Shown: positions 19,827 through 30,132, counted from the first letter of the stretch. The stretch is 64,000 bases of DNA from Rhodococcus sp. RD6.2 (GCF_001040705.1 NZ_CVQP01000011.1:248-64247), one strand, 5' to 3'. Made by a program: numbers and translations. Notes: generated from the sequence alone by a model not told the origin.

Positions 19827-21494
19827 ATGAACGCTCGAGCCGCCACACGAACCGCGCCCGGTCAGTCCGAGGGCGAGGTCTTCGACGGGTACACCGACAT
19901 CGGTCGCTACGCCCTCGCGCACGACGAAATGTTCGCCGCCGACGGCACCGTTCGAGAACCGTACGAGGGGATCTTCGCGGCGCTCGCGCCTGCCAACGCC
20001 AACGACCTGGCCGCCCGCGCGGAGGCGTTGGCCCGCGCATTCGTCGACCAGGGCGTGACGTTCTCGCTCTCCGGGCAGGAGCGACCGTTCCCGCTCGACC
20101 TCGTACCGAGGGTGATCGGAGAGCAGGAGTGGACCGGACTCGAGCTCGGCATCGCCCAACGTGTCCGCGCACTCGAGATGTTCCTCGCCGACGTGTACGG
20201 CGACCAGGAGATCCTCCGCGATCGGGTGGTCCCGAAGCGGCTGGTGACGTCCTGCGACCACTTCCACAGGGAAGCGATGGGCATCGTGCCGCCGAACGGG
20301 GTCCGGATCCACGTCGCCGGGATCGATGTCATTCGGGACGCCAACGGCACCTTCCGGGTGCTCGAGGACAACCTCCGCTCCCCGTCGGGTGTCTCCTACG
20401 TGATGGAGAACCGGCGCACCATGGCGCGAGTCTTTCCCGACCTCTTCTCCTCGCATCGGGTGCGGGCGGTCGGCGACTACTCGGCACACCTGTTGCGGGC
20501 GCTGAGGTCGTCGGCCGCGGTGAACACCGCGGACCCGACCGTCGTCGTACTCACCCCCGGCATCGCGAACTCCGCCTACTTCGAGCACTCCCTGCTGGCC
20601 CGGCAGATGGGCGTCGAACTCGTCGAGGGCAGGGACCTGTTCTGCCGAGACAACGTCGTCTACATGCGCACGACGGAGGGGGAGCGGCAGGTCGACGTCG
20701 TCTACCGACGCATCGACGACGACTTCCTCGACCCGATGCACTTCCGGCCAGACTCGGTGCTCGGCGTCGCCGGGCTGCTCAACGCGGCCCGTGCCGGCAA
20801 CGTGGTCATCTCCAGTGCCGTGGGAAACGGGGTGGGCGACGACAAGCTCGTCTACACCTACGTCCCCGCGATCATCGAGTACTACCTGGGCGAGAAGCCG
20901 TTGCTCGAGAACGTCGACACCTTCCGTTGCTGGCTGCCCGACGAATGCGAGCAGGTCCTCGACAGGCTCGACGAGCTGGTGATCAAGCCGGTGGAGGGTT
21001 CGGGCGGGTACGGAATCGTGTTCGGCCCGGACGCCTCACCCAAGGAACTCACCGAGATCGGCGAGAAGATCCGCGCCGATCCTCGAGGCTGGATCGCGCA
21101 GCCGGTCGTGCAGCTGTCGACCGTCCCCACCAAGATCGGCGACGTCCTCTCCCCACGTCACGTCGACCTCCGTCCCTTCGCGGTCAACGACGGCGACAGC
21201 GTCTGGGTGCTGCCCGGTGGACTGACGCGCGTCGCACTCCCCGAGGGGTCGCTCGTCGTCAACTCCAGTCAGGGCGGTGGCAGCAAGGACACGTGGGTCC
21301 TCGCCAGCCGCGTCCCCGACGCCGAACGGGAACTGGGCGGCGGGGAACTCGTCGGCGAGCCGGTCCGCCCCGGGCACAGCGAACTCGGTCCCGAACTCTC
21401 CGCCGGACAGCAGCAACAACAACAGCAGCAGAACGGTCGACGGCAACCCGTCGTCGACGGGCCGCAGGAGGGGGACGCCGATGCTCGCGCGTAA
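19827..21494 (+). CDS. Circularly permuted ATP-grasp type 2 protein
   Basis: Predicted ATP-dependent carboxylate-amine ligase of the circularly permuted ATP-grasp family (formerly DUF404/DUF407), 555 residues. Recognised segments: YDEMF-like HDEMFAADGTVREPYEG at the start, FHREAMGIVPPNGVRIHVAG, VLEDNLRSPSGVSYVMENR, TPGIANSAYFEHSLLARQMG, VYRRIDDDFLDP, KPVEGSGGYGIVFG and RPFAVNDGDSVWVLPGGLTR. The substrate is unknown; the family has been proposed to make peptide bonds. Near the C-terminus is a run of eight Gln. ATG 19827 was chosen, with in-frame GTG codons upstream as alternatives. It overlaps the alpha-E gene by 14 nt and forms an operon with it and a transglutaminase. Confidence 0.85.
   Translation: MNARAATRTAPGQSEGEVFDGYTDIGRYALAHDEMFAADGTVREPYEGIFAALAPANANDLAARAEALARAFVDQGVTFSLSGQERPFPLDLVPRVIGEQEWTGLELGIAQRVRALEMFLADVYGDQEILRDRVVPKRLVTSCDHFHREAMGIVPPNGVRIHVAGIDVIRDANGTFRVLEDNLRSPSGVSYVMENRRTMARVFPDLFSSHRVRAVGDYSAHLLRALRSSAAVNTADPTVVVLTPGIANSAYFEHSLLARQMGVELVEGRDLFCRDNVVYMRTTEGERQVDVVYRRIDDDFLDPMHFRPDSVLGVAGLLNAARAGNVVISSAVGNGVGDDKLVYTYVPAIIEYYLGEKPLLENVDTFRCWLPDECEQVLDRLDELVIKPVEGSGGYGIVFGPDASPKELTEIGEKIRADPRGWIAQPVVQLSTVPTKIGDVLSPRHVDLRPFAVNDGDSVWVLPGGLTRVALPEGSLVVNSSQGGGSKDTWVLASRVPDAERELGGGELVGEPVRPGHSELGPELSAGQQQQQQQQNGRRQPVVDGPQEGDADARA
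21408..21431 (+). repeat. CAG/CAA tract encoding eight glutamines
   Basis: Eight consecutive Gln codons (CAG, CAG, CAA, CAA, CAA, CAG, CAG, CAG) in the C-terminal tail of the ATP-grasp protein. The mixed codons argue against simple slippage only. The tract follows the last conserved segment and lies in a disordered-looking tail. Confidence 0.9.
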
Positions 21495-22449
21495 CGCGGA
21501 GTCGCTGTTCTGGATCGGCCGCTACGTCGAGCGGGCCGACGAGACCGCCCGCATCCTCGACGTCGCGGTCCATCAACTGTTCGAGGACTCGACGGTCGAC
21601 CCGGACCGGTCGTCCCGGCTGCTGCTGCGGGTGCTCGGCATCAATCCGCCGGAGGGTCCGTTGGACGTCTGGTCGCTGACCGATGCCGTGGCGTTCAGCC
21701 GAAGCCGCGGTGGATCGATCGTCGACTCCCTGTCGCGGGCCCGTGAGAATGCCAGGGGTGCAAGGGAAGTCACGTCCACCGAGATGTGGGAGTGCCTCAA
21801 CACCACCTACAACGGTCTGGCCGAACGGGAGCGGGCCGCGCGCCGTCTCGGTCCGCACGAGTTCTTCAGCTACGTCGAGACCAGGGCCGCGATGTTCGCC
21901 GGCCTCGCCGACTCCACCCTCAGTCGCGACGACGGATACCGGTTCCTGCTCCTCGGCCGCTCCGTCGAACGTGTGGACATGCTCGTCCGGCTGCTGCTCT
22001 CGCGTGCGGGCGACCGCAACAGCTCACCCGCATGGGTGACCGTGCTGCGTTCCGCCGGCGCGCAGGACACCTACCTGCGCACGTATCGCGGTGCACTCGA
22101 CGCCCACCGGGTCGTCGAGTTCATCCTTCTCGACCGCCTGTTCCCCCGGTCGGTGTTCCACGCGATCGGGCAGGCGGAACAGTGTCTCGACCAGTTGGAC
22201 ATCAACCCGAGCAGTCGCGTCGGTACCCGCGCCGAGGCGCAGCGCATCGTCGGCCGGGCGCGAAGCGAACTCGAGTTCCTGCCCCCGGTGGTGGTGATGG
22301 AGGACCTGCAGCAGCGACTCCTCGCGTTGCAGACGACGTGCCGCGACCTCCAGGAAGCGATTGCGCAACAGTACTTTCACTCCGCCCCGTGGGTGGCGTG
22401 GACCGATGCCGGGGCCGGGGTGTCGCCGGAAGCGGAGGTGGAGCGATGA
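21481..22449 (+). CDS. Alpha-E domain protein
   Basis: All-helical alpha-E (DUF403) protein of 322 residues that regularly accompanies the circularly permuted ATP-grasp protein. Family segments: LARNAESLFWIGRYVERADE at the N-terminus, with the conserved RNAxxLxWxGRxxER pattern, a second similar turn FLLLGRSVERVDMLVRLLL near residue 160, and DAHRVVEFILLDRLFPRSVF. The biochemical role is unknown. ATG 21481 overlaps the previous gene by 14 nt, and its TGA overlaps the next gene's ATG, so the three proteins are probably made together in fixed ratio. Confidence 0.87.
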   Translation: MLARNAESLFWIGRYVERADETARILDVAVHQLFEDSTVDPDRSSRLLLRVLGINPPEGPLDVWSLTDAVAFSRSRGGSIVDSLSRARENARGAREVTSTEMWECLNTTYNGLAERERAARRLGPHEFFSYVETRAAMFAGLADSTLSRDDGYRFLLLGRSVERVDMLVRLLLSRAGDRNSSPAWVTVLRSAGAQDTYLRTYRGALDAHRVVEFILLDRLFPRSVFHAIGQAEQCLDQLDINPSSRVGTRAEAQRIVGRARSELEFLPPVVVMEDLQQRLLALQTTCRDLQEAIAQQYFHSAPWVAWTDAGAGVSPEAEVER

Positions 22450-23288
22450 CTTGGCGTCTGCGGGTGGTGCACACCACGGGGTTCGCCTACGATGCGCCGG
22501 TGACGTCGTCGTTCAACGAGGCGCGGTTGACGCCGCGCAGCGACTCACGACAGAACGTCATTCACAGTCGGGTCGAGACGATTCCGGCGACGCGGGCGTA
22601 CCGGTACACCGACTACTGGGGCACTGCTGTCACCGCCTTCGACCTTCATGCGCCCCACAGGTCGCTCGCCGTCACCGGATCGTCGGTGGTCGAGACCGAG
22701 GCAGTCACGATCCCGGTGGACACCGTGGGCTGGGATCAGTTGGACAATGGCCACATTCGCGACCAGTACGGGGAGTTCCTCGGTGGCACCGGATATGTCC
22801 CGACGACCGACCGGTTCGATGATGTCGCGCAGAGGCTGCGACGTGAGCACTCGCCCGCGAACGCAGTCGTCGAGGCCGCGCGATGGGTGCGCGAACACAT
22901 GTCGTACGTGCCTGGAGCGACCGGCGTGCACACCTCCGCGCTCGAAGCCTGGGAGGAGCGCAGGGGTGTCTGCCAGGACTATGCGCACTTGACACTCGTC
23001 CTGGTGCGCGCCATGGGTGTTCCCGCGCGCTACGTGTCCGGCTACCTGCACCCGAAGCGAAATGCGGCACTGGGCGTGGCCGTCAGCGCAGAGTCGCATG
23101 CGTGGGTGCAGACCTGGACCGGATCGTGGTGGGGCTATGACCCGACCAACGGTGTTCCGGTGAATGAACAGCACGTGTCGGTCGCGGTAGGACGAGACTA
23201 CGCGGACGTTCCCCCACTGAAAGGGATCTATTCGGGAGGGGGATCGACACACCTCGATGTCGTTGTGGAGATGATTCGGCTCGCGTAG
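22446..23288 (+). CDS. Transglutaminase-like cysteine protease family protein
   Basis: A 280-residue protein with a bacterial transglutaminase-like N-terminal beta region (WRLRVVHTTGFAYDAPVTSS) followed by the papain-like catalytic core. The Cys sits in ERRGVCQDYAHLTLVLVRAM near residue 177, the His in AESHAWVQTW, and the Asp in WGYDPTNG, so the triad is complete. Such enzymes can cleave or form isopeptide/amide bonds. It is the third gene of the ATP-grasp/alpha-E unit, with ATGA overlap, which suggests that a peptide made by the ligase is processed here. No signal peptide is visible, so it is probably cytoplasmic. Confidence 0.88.
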   Translation: MTWRLRVVHTTGFAYDAPVTSSFNEARLTPRSDSRQNVIHSRVETIPATRAYRYTDYWGTAVTAFDLHAPHRSLAVTGSSVVETEAVTIPVDTVGWDQLDNGHIRDQYGEFLGGTGYVPTTDRFDDVAQRLRREHSPANAVVEAARWVREHMSYVPGATGVHTSALEAWEERRGVCQDYAHLTLVLVRAMGVPARYVSGYLHPKRNAALGVAVSAESHAWVQTWTGSWWGYDPTNGVPVNEQHVSVAVGRDYADVPPLKGIYSGGGSTHLDVVVEMIRLA

Positions 23289-23343
23289 CGTCCGGCTCCA
23301 GACATTCTTCACTTCGTGATCGAACCTCGAGCAAAGGTGTCAG

Positions 23344-24117
23344 ATGTCCCCAACAGCACAGGAATTCGTCGAGAAGGAACCGATCTCGGACATCAAGAAG
23401 TACGTCGCCGAAGCGGTCGGAACGTTCATTCTGGTGTTCGTCGCCGTCGGCACTGCGGTGGTTGCGGGCGACAAGGTCGGAAACCTCGGTGTCGCACTCG
23501 CGTTCGGTCTGACCCTGCTCTTCCTGGTCTACTCGATCGGACCGGTGTCCGGCTGCCATGTGAACCCCGCGGTGACACTGGGGCAGTTCCTCATCGGCCG
23601 GGTCAGCGCCATGACGGCCGGAATCTACGTGGTGGCGCAGCTGATCGGTGGTCTGGCAGCCGGCTTGGCTCTCTTCGCCGTGGCGCAAAGCCTGCCCGCC
23701 TACGATCGCGAGGCGTCCGGACTCGGCGCGAACGGTTGGGGTGCCCACAGCCCGTCCGCGATCGAGGGTCCCCTCGGCGGTGTGCTGCAGAACGGCTACG
23801 GCATCGGCGCCATGATCGTCATCGAGGTCCTGCTCACCGCACTGCTCGTGTTCGTGGTGCTGGCTGCCACCGACCAGATCTCGGACGTCCCGCTCGCAGG
23901 CATCGCGATCGGGTTCACTCTCGCCGCAATTCACATCATGTCGATCCCCGTCGACAACACCTCGGTCAACCCGGCGCGCAGTTTCGCGGTCGCGTGGTAC
24001 CAGGACGGGGCGCCCGCGCAGCTGTGGGCGTTCATACTGTTCCCGCTGATCGGTGGCGCGCTCGGCGCGTTGGCATACCGCGCGCTGTTCGGACGATACG
24101 ACCGACTGCACGACTGA
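23344..24117 (+). CDS. Aquaporin (AqpZ-like MIP channel)
   Basis: Membrane channel of the major intrinsic protein family, 257 residues, with six transmembrane helices. Both half-helix motifs are intact: GCHVNPAVTLGQFL (first NPA, near residue 75) and SVNPARSFAVAW (second NPA, near residue 202). The His/Arg-containing selectivity region looks more like a water channel than a glycerol facilitator, since the GlpF-type Asp after the second NPA is replaced by Ser. A ~28-residue hydrophilic segment between helices 3 and 4 is long. It starts 56 nt after the transglutaminase gene and may or may not be co-transcribed. It ends at a strong hairpin. Confidence 0.9.
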   Translation: MSPTAQEFVEKEPISDIKKYVAEAVGTFILVFVAVGTAVVAGDKVGNLGVALAFGLTLLFLVYSIGPVSGCHVNPAVTLGQFLIGRVSAMTAGIYVVAQLIGGLAAGLALFAVAQSLPAYDREASGLGANGWGAHSPSAIEGPLGGVLQNGYGIGAMIVIEVLLTALLVFVVLAATDQISDVPLAGIAIGFTLAAIHIMSIPVDNTSVNPARSFAVAWYQDGAPAQLWAFILFPLIGGALGALAYRALFGRYDRLHD

Positions 24118-24132
24118 CGTTTCGGAGACCGG

Positions 24133-24167
24133 GATCGGGCGTCGGCCATGGAGGCCGGCGCCCGATC
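24133..24167. terminator. Bidirectional hairpin terminator
   Basis: GATCGGGCG (24133-24141) pairs with CGCCCGATC (24159-24167), extended inside by CGGCC/GGCCG around an ATGGA loop. It lies between the convergent aquaporin and PemK/MazF-fold genes. Confidence 0.75.
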
Positions 24168-24174
24168 GTTTGCG

Positions 24175-24744
24175 TCAGGACCAGCTGTAGTCGCTGCGGA
24201 GGCGCGTAGCGACCTGATCGAACCGGGCGCGGTCGAGGATCGCGCCCTCCCTGCGGATACCGGACTCCGGCACATCGAGCACCCGGTCCAGTCGCACCCA
24301 GCTCGGCCGGTTCCCGCCGTCCCACGAACCCGCACCGATACCCAGCCAGTTCCGGCTGCCCTCGCGCTCCGAGTTCGACGACAGCATCAGGCCGAGCAGT
24401 GTCGCGCCGTCACGTCCGACCACCAGCACAGGACGATCCTTGCCCTGCCCCGCGTCCTCCTCGTACGTCACCCACGTCCACACGATCTCCCCGGGGTCGG
24501 CTCGGCCGTCCAGGTCGGGTGCGTACTCGACGGTGCGGGCGCGGTGCGCGGTCGGGACCGCCGTCGACGACACCGGCCTGCCGCGGTCGCGGGGCTTCGG
24601 CCCGGGCACGCCCGGCTCCGTGCCTGCCGCCGGTTTCTTGCCGGGCAGCACACCCGACTGCTGCAACCCCTTGAGAATTCTCGGGCCCTCCCGCAACGCG
24701 ATTTCGCCGAGTTGCCTGCCGAACTGTGTCCACCTCGAAGCCAT
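24175..24744 (-). CDS. PemK/MazF-fold protein, long N-terminal extension
   Basis: A 189-residue protein whose C-terminal ~115 residues match the PemK/MazF fold: PGEIVWTWVTYEEDAGQGKD, RPVLVVGRDGATLLGLMLSS, then WVRLDRVLDVPESGIRREGA. The first ~70 residues are basic and Pro/Gly-rich, unlike a classical MazF toxin of ~110 residues. No small antitoxin gene is adjacent, and the same protein sits beside lepA in mycobacteria as a conserved chromosomal gene. It is therefore more likely a housekeeping RNA-interacting protein than one half of a toxin-antitoxin pair. ATG 24744. It is divergent from lepA, whose -10 box lies about 90 nt away. Confidence 0.8.
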   Translation of the reverse strand: MASRWTQFGRQLGEIALREGPRILKGLQQSGVLPGKKPAAGTEPGVPGPKPRDRGRPVSSTAVPTAHRARTVEYAPDLDGRADPGEIVWTWVTYEEDAGQGKDRPVLVVGRDGATLLGLMLSSNSEREGSRNWLGIGAGSWDGGNRPSWVRLDRVLDVPESGIRREGAILDRARFDQVATRLRSDYSWS

Positions 24745-24830
24745 GCGTCCAACCTAGTCAGTCGTCCCGTGCATCTCGGGGCCGAACCTGCCCTGAGCGG
24801 GGCCGAACCTTCGGTGGGCGGTGCCTGGCA

Positions 24831-24836
24831 TATTCT
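24831..24836 (+). promoter_or_regulatory. Putative -10 box of lepA
   Basis: TATTCT about 54 nt upstream of the proposed lepA ATC start. Transcription from here would begin near 24843 and give a leader of about 48 nt that contains the GGAG ribosome-binding site at 24881-24884. Confidence 0.45.
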
Positions 24837-24890
24837 TCTCGGTAGTGACTGCGGCCCGACTCGAGCCGCCGCCGACTTCAGGAGCACACC

Positions 24891-26747
<1,857 letters not shown>

Positions 26748-26764
26748 GCGCTCCGCGCCCGTTG

Positions 26765-26796
26765 GTGCTTCCGGCCCGCACCAGGACCGGAAGCAC
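26765..26796 (+). terminator. Hairpin terminator after lepA
   Basis: GTGCTTCCGG (26765-26774) pairs perfectly with CCGGAAGCAC (26787-26796) around a 12-nt loop, 17 nt after the lepA stop. The next gene on the same strand starts 34 nt later. Confidence 0.65.
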
Positions 26797-26829
26797 TCAC
26801 GGGGGCGGCGCCGCAGGAAAGGACGCGGT

Positions 26830-27759
26830 GTGCTCGAGACCTGGTTGACGGAGACGTTGGGACTCGAGGTGCCGATCCTCGGCGCTCCGATGGGCGGACG
26901 TGCCGGCGGCGAACTCGCAGGAGAGGTGTCGAAGGCGGGTGGCCTCGGCATGCTGGGCGCCGCCCGATACAACTCGCCGGACTGGGTCGCGTCCGAAGCA
27001 GCGGTTGCCCGCGAACGCGGCGGCCGCATCGGCATCGGGTTGATGACGTGGTCCCTCGACACCGACGACAGCCTCCTCGATGCCGCGATCGCCGAGAAGC
27101 CGACGCTGCTCTCCCTCTCGTTCGGCGATCCGGCACCGTACGTGCCCCGCGCACACGCTGCCGGGATTCCCGTCGCGTCGCAGGTGAACACCCTCGACGA
27201 CATGCGGATCGCGGAGCGAGCGGGGGTCGACGTGATCATCGCGCAGGGCGGTGAGGCAGGTGGACACACCGGTCGCATCGGGACGCTGCCGCTGCTGCAG
27301 GAGCTGCTGGACGCCACCGATCTTCCCGTGCTCGCGGCGGGGGGAATCGGAACCGGTCGCGGTCTCGCGGCCGTGCTCGCGGCGGGTGCGCAGGGCGCGC
27401 TGATCGGGACCGCGCTGCTCGCCAGCCCCGAGACTGTCGGCCCCGCCTACGCGCGGACCGCGGTCGTCGACGCCGGCAGCGCCGACACCGTGTACACCGC
27501 AGTGTTCGACCGCGCTCGCAACCAGCCGTGGCCGTCGCGGTGGGGCGGTCGCGCGATCGTCAATGACTTCACCCGCGACTTCCACGACGTCGACGCGCCG
27601 GACTCGCAGTTGGAGCAGACCTACGATCCCGCCGACCCGCGTCGCGGTGTCGTGTACGCGGGGGAGGCGGTTGGTCTGGTGCACGGCGAGCGGCCTGCGG
27701 GCGAGATCGTCAGGCAGATCGCTGCCGATGCCGAGCGGCTGCTGTCGCGCTGGGGCTGA
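26830..27759 (+). CDS. Nitronate monooxygenase / 2-nitropropane dioxygenase-like flavoprotein
   Basis: FMN-dependent TIM-barrel enzyme of the NMO/enoyl reductase (FabK-like) superfamily, 309 residues, GTG start. Features: VPILGAPMGGRAGGELAGEV at the N-terminus (substrate/flavin region), IIAQGGEAGGHTGRIGTLPLL near residue 139 with the conserved GGEAGGH, and VLAAGGIGTGRGLAAVLAAGAQGALIGT binding the FMN phosphate. The catalytic His is present in GGEAGGHTG. Substrate not predictable. The start codon follows AGGAAAGG by ~7 nt. Confidence 0.85.
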   Translation: MLETWLTETLGLEVPILGAPMGGRAGGELAGEVSKAGGLGMLGAARYNSPDWVASEAAVARERGGRIGIGLMTWSLDTDDSLLDAAIAEKPTLLSLSFGDPAPYVPRAHAAGIPVASQVNTLDDMRIAERAGVDVIIAQGGEAGGHTGRIGTLPLLQELLDATDLPVLAAGGIGTGRGLAAVLAAGAQGALIGTALLASPETVGPAYARTAVVDAGSADTVYTAVFDRARNQPWPSRWGGRAIVNDFTRDFHDVDAPDSQLEQTYDPADPRRGVVYAGEAVGLVHGERPAGEIVRQIAADAERLLSRWG

Positions 27760-27784
27760 TCGAAGCGCGACACCGTGCTCGATC

Positions 27785-27827
27785 GAATGTGGCGTTCGGT
27801 TACGTGAAGTGACCTGACGCCACATTC
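27785..27827. repeat. Inverted repeat between convergent genes (terminator candidate)
   Basis: GAATGTGGCGT (27785-27795) and ACGCCACATTC (27817-27827) form a perfect 11-bp inverted repeat with a 21-nt gap, and the flanking GATC/CAATCG continues it imperfectly. It lies 25 nt after the NMO stop, facing the GH15 gene. It could terminate both transcripts or be a dispersed palindromic element. Confidence 0.6.
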
Positions 27828-27856
27828 AATCGGGTGCCGGGACGGGTGCGGGCCGA

Positions 27857-29857
27857 TCAGGTGGGGGAGTGTGCCGGCTGGAATGTGCCGGTCGCAGCCG
27901 CCTCCTCTGCTCGGATGACGTGCACGACCGCGTTGATCAGTGCCAGGTGGGTGAACGCCTGCGGGAAGTTGCCGAGATGCCTGCCCGAGCGGGTGTCGAT
28001 CTCCTCCGCGTACAACTTCAGCGGGCTCGCGTAGCCGAGCAGTCGCGAGCACAGGTGCTTGGCCCGTGACAGCTCGCCGATCTCGACCAGTGCCGACACC
28101 AGCCAGAACGAACAGATCGTGAACGCGCCCTCCTCGCCGGACAGTCCGTCGTCGGTGGTCTCCACGCGATAGCGCAGCACGAGACCATCCTCGGTCAGCT
28201 CGTCGGCGATCGTGAGGACGGTTGCGCGGACCCGGTGATCGTGTGCAGGGAGGAATCGGAGCAACGGAACGAGAAGCAGGGACGCGTCGAGGGAGGGGTG
28301 ACCGTAGCGCTGGGTGAAGACGCCGCGCTCGTCGACGCCGTGCTCGAGGATGTCGGCCTTGATCTCCTCTGCGATCACCGACCACCGCTCGGCGTACCCC
28401 TCCTCGCCGTGGAGGAGGGCGAGTTTGACTCCGCGATCTAGGGCCACCCAACACATCACCTTCGACGACGTGAAGTGCTGTGGTTCGCCTCGCACCTCCC
28501 AGATCCCGCGATCGGGTTGACGCCAGTGCTCGATGGCTTCCTCCACCTGCCGCTTGAGCAGTGGCCACAGAGCATCCGGGACCTGGTCACGGGAGCGCAC
28601 GTGGAGGTAGACGGAGTCGAGCATGGTGCCCCAGATGTCGTGCTGCTTCTGGTTGAAGGCGCCGTTGCCGATCCGGACCGGCTTCGCGCCGTCGTACCCG
28701 GACAGGTGGTCGAGTTCGGATTCCTCGAGCGTCTTCTCGCCGCCGATGCCGTACATCACCTGCAGTGGGTGCGGGTCGCCGTTCTCGGACTGCGAGACGT
28801 CGGAGATGAACGAGAAGAAGTCGTTGGCCTCACGGTCGAGGCCAAGGGTGTACAGGCCCCACAGCGCGAAGGTGGAATCGCGCACCCAGGCGTAGCGGTA
28901 GTCCCAGTTACGTTCTCCGCCAGGGGTTTCCGGAAGCGATGTCGTGGACGCGGCGAGCAGTGCGCCGGTGGGTGCATACGTCAGGCCCTTCAGCGCCAGG
29001 GCGCTGCGCTGCAGGTAGCCGCGCCACGGGTGGTCGGGGAAGGTGCCGATGGTGATCCACTGGCGCCAGCACTCCGCCGTCGTCCACATCTTCGCCGCGG
29101 CGTCCTCGAAGGTCTGTGGTGCCGGGAGGTCCGACCACGACAGGGCGACGAAGACGTTGTCGCCCTCCTTCATCCGGGTCCGTGCCCGCGCCTCGCGACC
29201 TTCGAGTCCGAGTTTGAGGTTGGTGGTCAGGCGCAGCGTCGGATGCTCGCCCAGGGCACTGCCGGTGCACGTCGCGGTGGCCTCCTCGTACACCTTGCCG
29301 GTGTACTCCCACTTCGCGGGTACGCGGTGGTAGTCGAACGACGGCTCGCAGCTCACCTCCAGTTCGACGACGCCGCTGACGCACTTCACCGTGCGCAGCA
29401 GGATGTGCTCGGCGTCCCAGTCGGTCGGTGTGCGCCGGTGGCTCCGAGAGCGCTCGTCGTTGTTGTGCCACGGTCCCATCACGAGGGCGTCGCGAACGAT
29501 GAGCCAACCGGTCTCCGTCTGCCACGTGGTTTCGACGATCAGCCCGCCGGGGAGGTAGCGGCGGGCGGCGGGGACGTTCTGGCCGTACGGGCCGATCCGG
29601 AAGTGTCCGGCGCTGCGATCGAGGATCGCGCCGAAGACACTGGGGGAGTCGGGGCGCGGAATGCACATCCATTCGACGGAGCCGTTGCGAGCGATGAGGC
29701 ACGTCGTCTCGCAATCGGACAGGAAGGCGAAGTCGTCGATCGGGGGGAACGGGCTGCGGCGCGAATGGTGGCGTTCGATCAGCGCGGGCAGGTTGGCAGG
29801 CAGGTCGTCGTACGCGGCCGGACCAGGTCCGGCCGCCTCGTGATCGGTGGCCGTCAT
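27857..29857 (-). CDS. Glycoside hydrolase family 15 protein (glucoamylase/trehalase-like)
   Basis: Alpha/alpha-barrel glucohydrolase of 666 residues. The N-terminal DUF5911-type beta domain holds IDDFAFLSDCETTCLIARNG and WMCIPRPDSPSVFGAILD; the GH15 barrel follows with GGERNWDYRYAWVRDSTFAL near residue 325, RGIWEVRGEPQHFTSSKVMC (one catalytic Glu) and DGLSGEEGAFTICSFW (second Glu). The mycobacterial protein of this kind acts as a trehalase, so hydrolysis of trehalose or short alpha-glucans is the best guess. No signal peptide is seen, so it is cytoplasmic. ATG 29857 (MTATDHEAAG) was chosen; an upstream in-frame start adds 12 residues. Confidence 0.88.
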   Translation of the reverse strand: MTATDHEAAGPGPAAYDDLPANLPALIERHHSRRSPFPPIDDFAFLSDCETTCLIARNGSVEWMCIPRPDSPSVFGAILDRSAGHFRIGPYGQNVPAARRYLPGGLIVETTWQTETGWLIVRDALVMGPWHNNDERSRSHRRTPTDWDAEHILLRTVKCVSGVVELEVSCEPSFDYHRVPAKWEYTGKVYEEATATCTGSALGEHPTLRLTTNLKLGLEGREARARTRMKEGDNVFVALSWSDLPAPQTFEDAAAKMWTTAECWRQWITIGTFPDHPWRGYLQRSALALKGLTYAPTGALLAASTTSLPETPGGERNWDYRYAWVRDSTFALWGLYTLGLDREANDFFSFISDVSQSENGDPHPLQVMYGIGGEKTLEESELDHLSGYDGAKPVRIGNGAFNQKQHDIWGTMLDSVYLHVRSRDQVPDALWPLLKRQVEEAIEHWRQPDRGIWEVRGEPQHFTSSKVMCWVALDRGVKLALLHGEEGYAERWSVIAEEIKADILEHGVDERGVFTQRYGHPSLDASLLLVPLLRFLPAHDHRVRATVLTIADELTEDGLVLRYRVETTDDGLSGEEGAFTICSFWLVSALVEIGELSRAKHLCSRLLGYASPLKLYAEEIDTRSGRHLGNFPQAFTHLALINAVVHVIRAEEAAATGTFQPAHSPT

Positions 29858-29909
29858 CTGCACATTCTGTGCCCGCCGGGCGTCGTCGTCCACCGCTGGA
29901 GGCGCCGCG

Positions 29910-29915
29910 TAGGGT
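29910..29915 (+). promoter_or_regulatory. Putative -10 box for the small membrane protein pair (leaderless)
   Basis: TAGGGT ends 7 nt before the GTG at 29923. It is divergent from the GH15 gene, whose start is 65 nt away. Confidence 0.4.
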
Positions 29916-29922
29916 TGGGTGC

Positions 29923-30132
29923 GTGAATGCGATTGCCGAGTGGTGGGACGGACTGGAACTGTGGCTCAGTGGGCTGCCCTACGTGCCGCAGTTGCTGCTG
30001 GTCATGGTCGTCGCACTGCCCCTCGCGTACGGGTGCGCAAGCCTCTTCGACGTGGCGCTCGCCCGGGTCCTCGCGCTGCTCGGACGGGACCGCGTCGCTG
30101 TGTCCGCCGACGTCACGGTCGGTGACCGCTGA
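29923..30132 (+). CDS. Small conserved membrane protein
   Basis: A 69-residue protein starting at GTG 29923: a short amphipathic start (AIAEWWDGLELWLSGL), one or two transmembrane segments (LPYVPQLLLVMVVALPLAYG and CASLFDVALARVLALLG), then a short charged tail ending in VGDR. Function unknown. A similar tiny membrane protein precedes the sulfate transporter genes in mycobacteria (recollection). Its TGA overlaps the ATG of the next, even smaller gene. Confidence 0.7.
   Translation: MNAIAEWWDGLELWLSGLPYVPQLLLVMVVALPLAYGCASLFDVALARVLALLGRDRVAVSADVTVGDR

Noticed and set aside
24175-24744. A complete type II toxin-antitoxin module
   Set aside because: Only a MazF-fold protein is present; the neighbouring sequences hold lepA and a terminator, no antitoxin frame was found.
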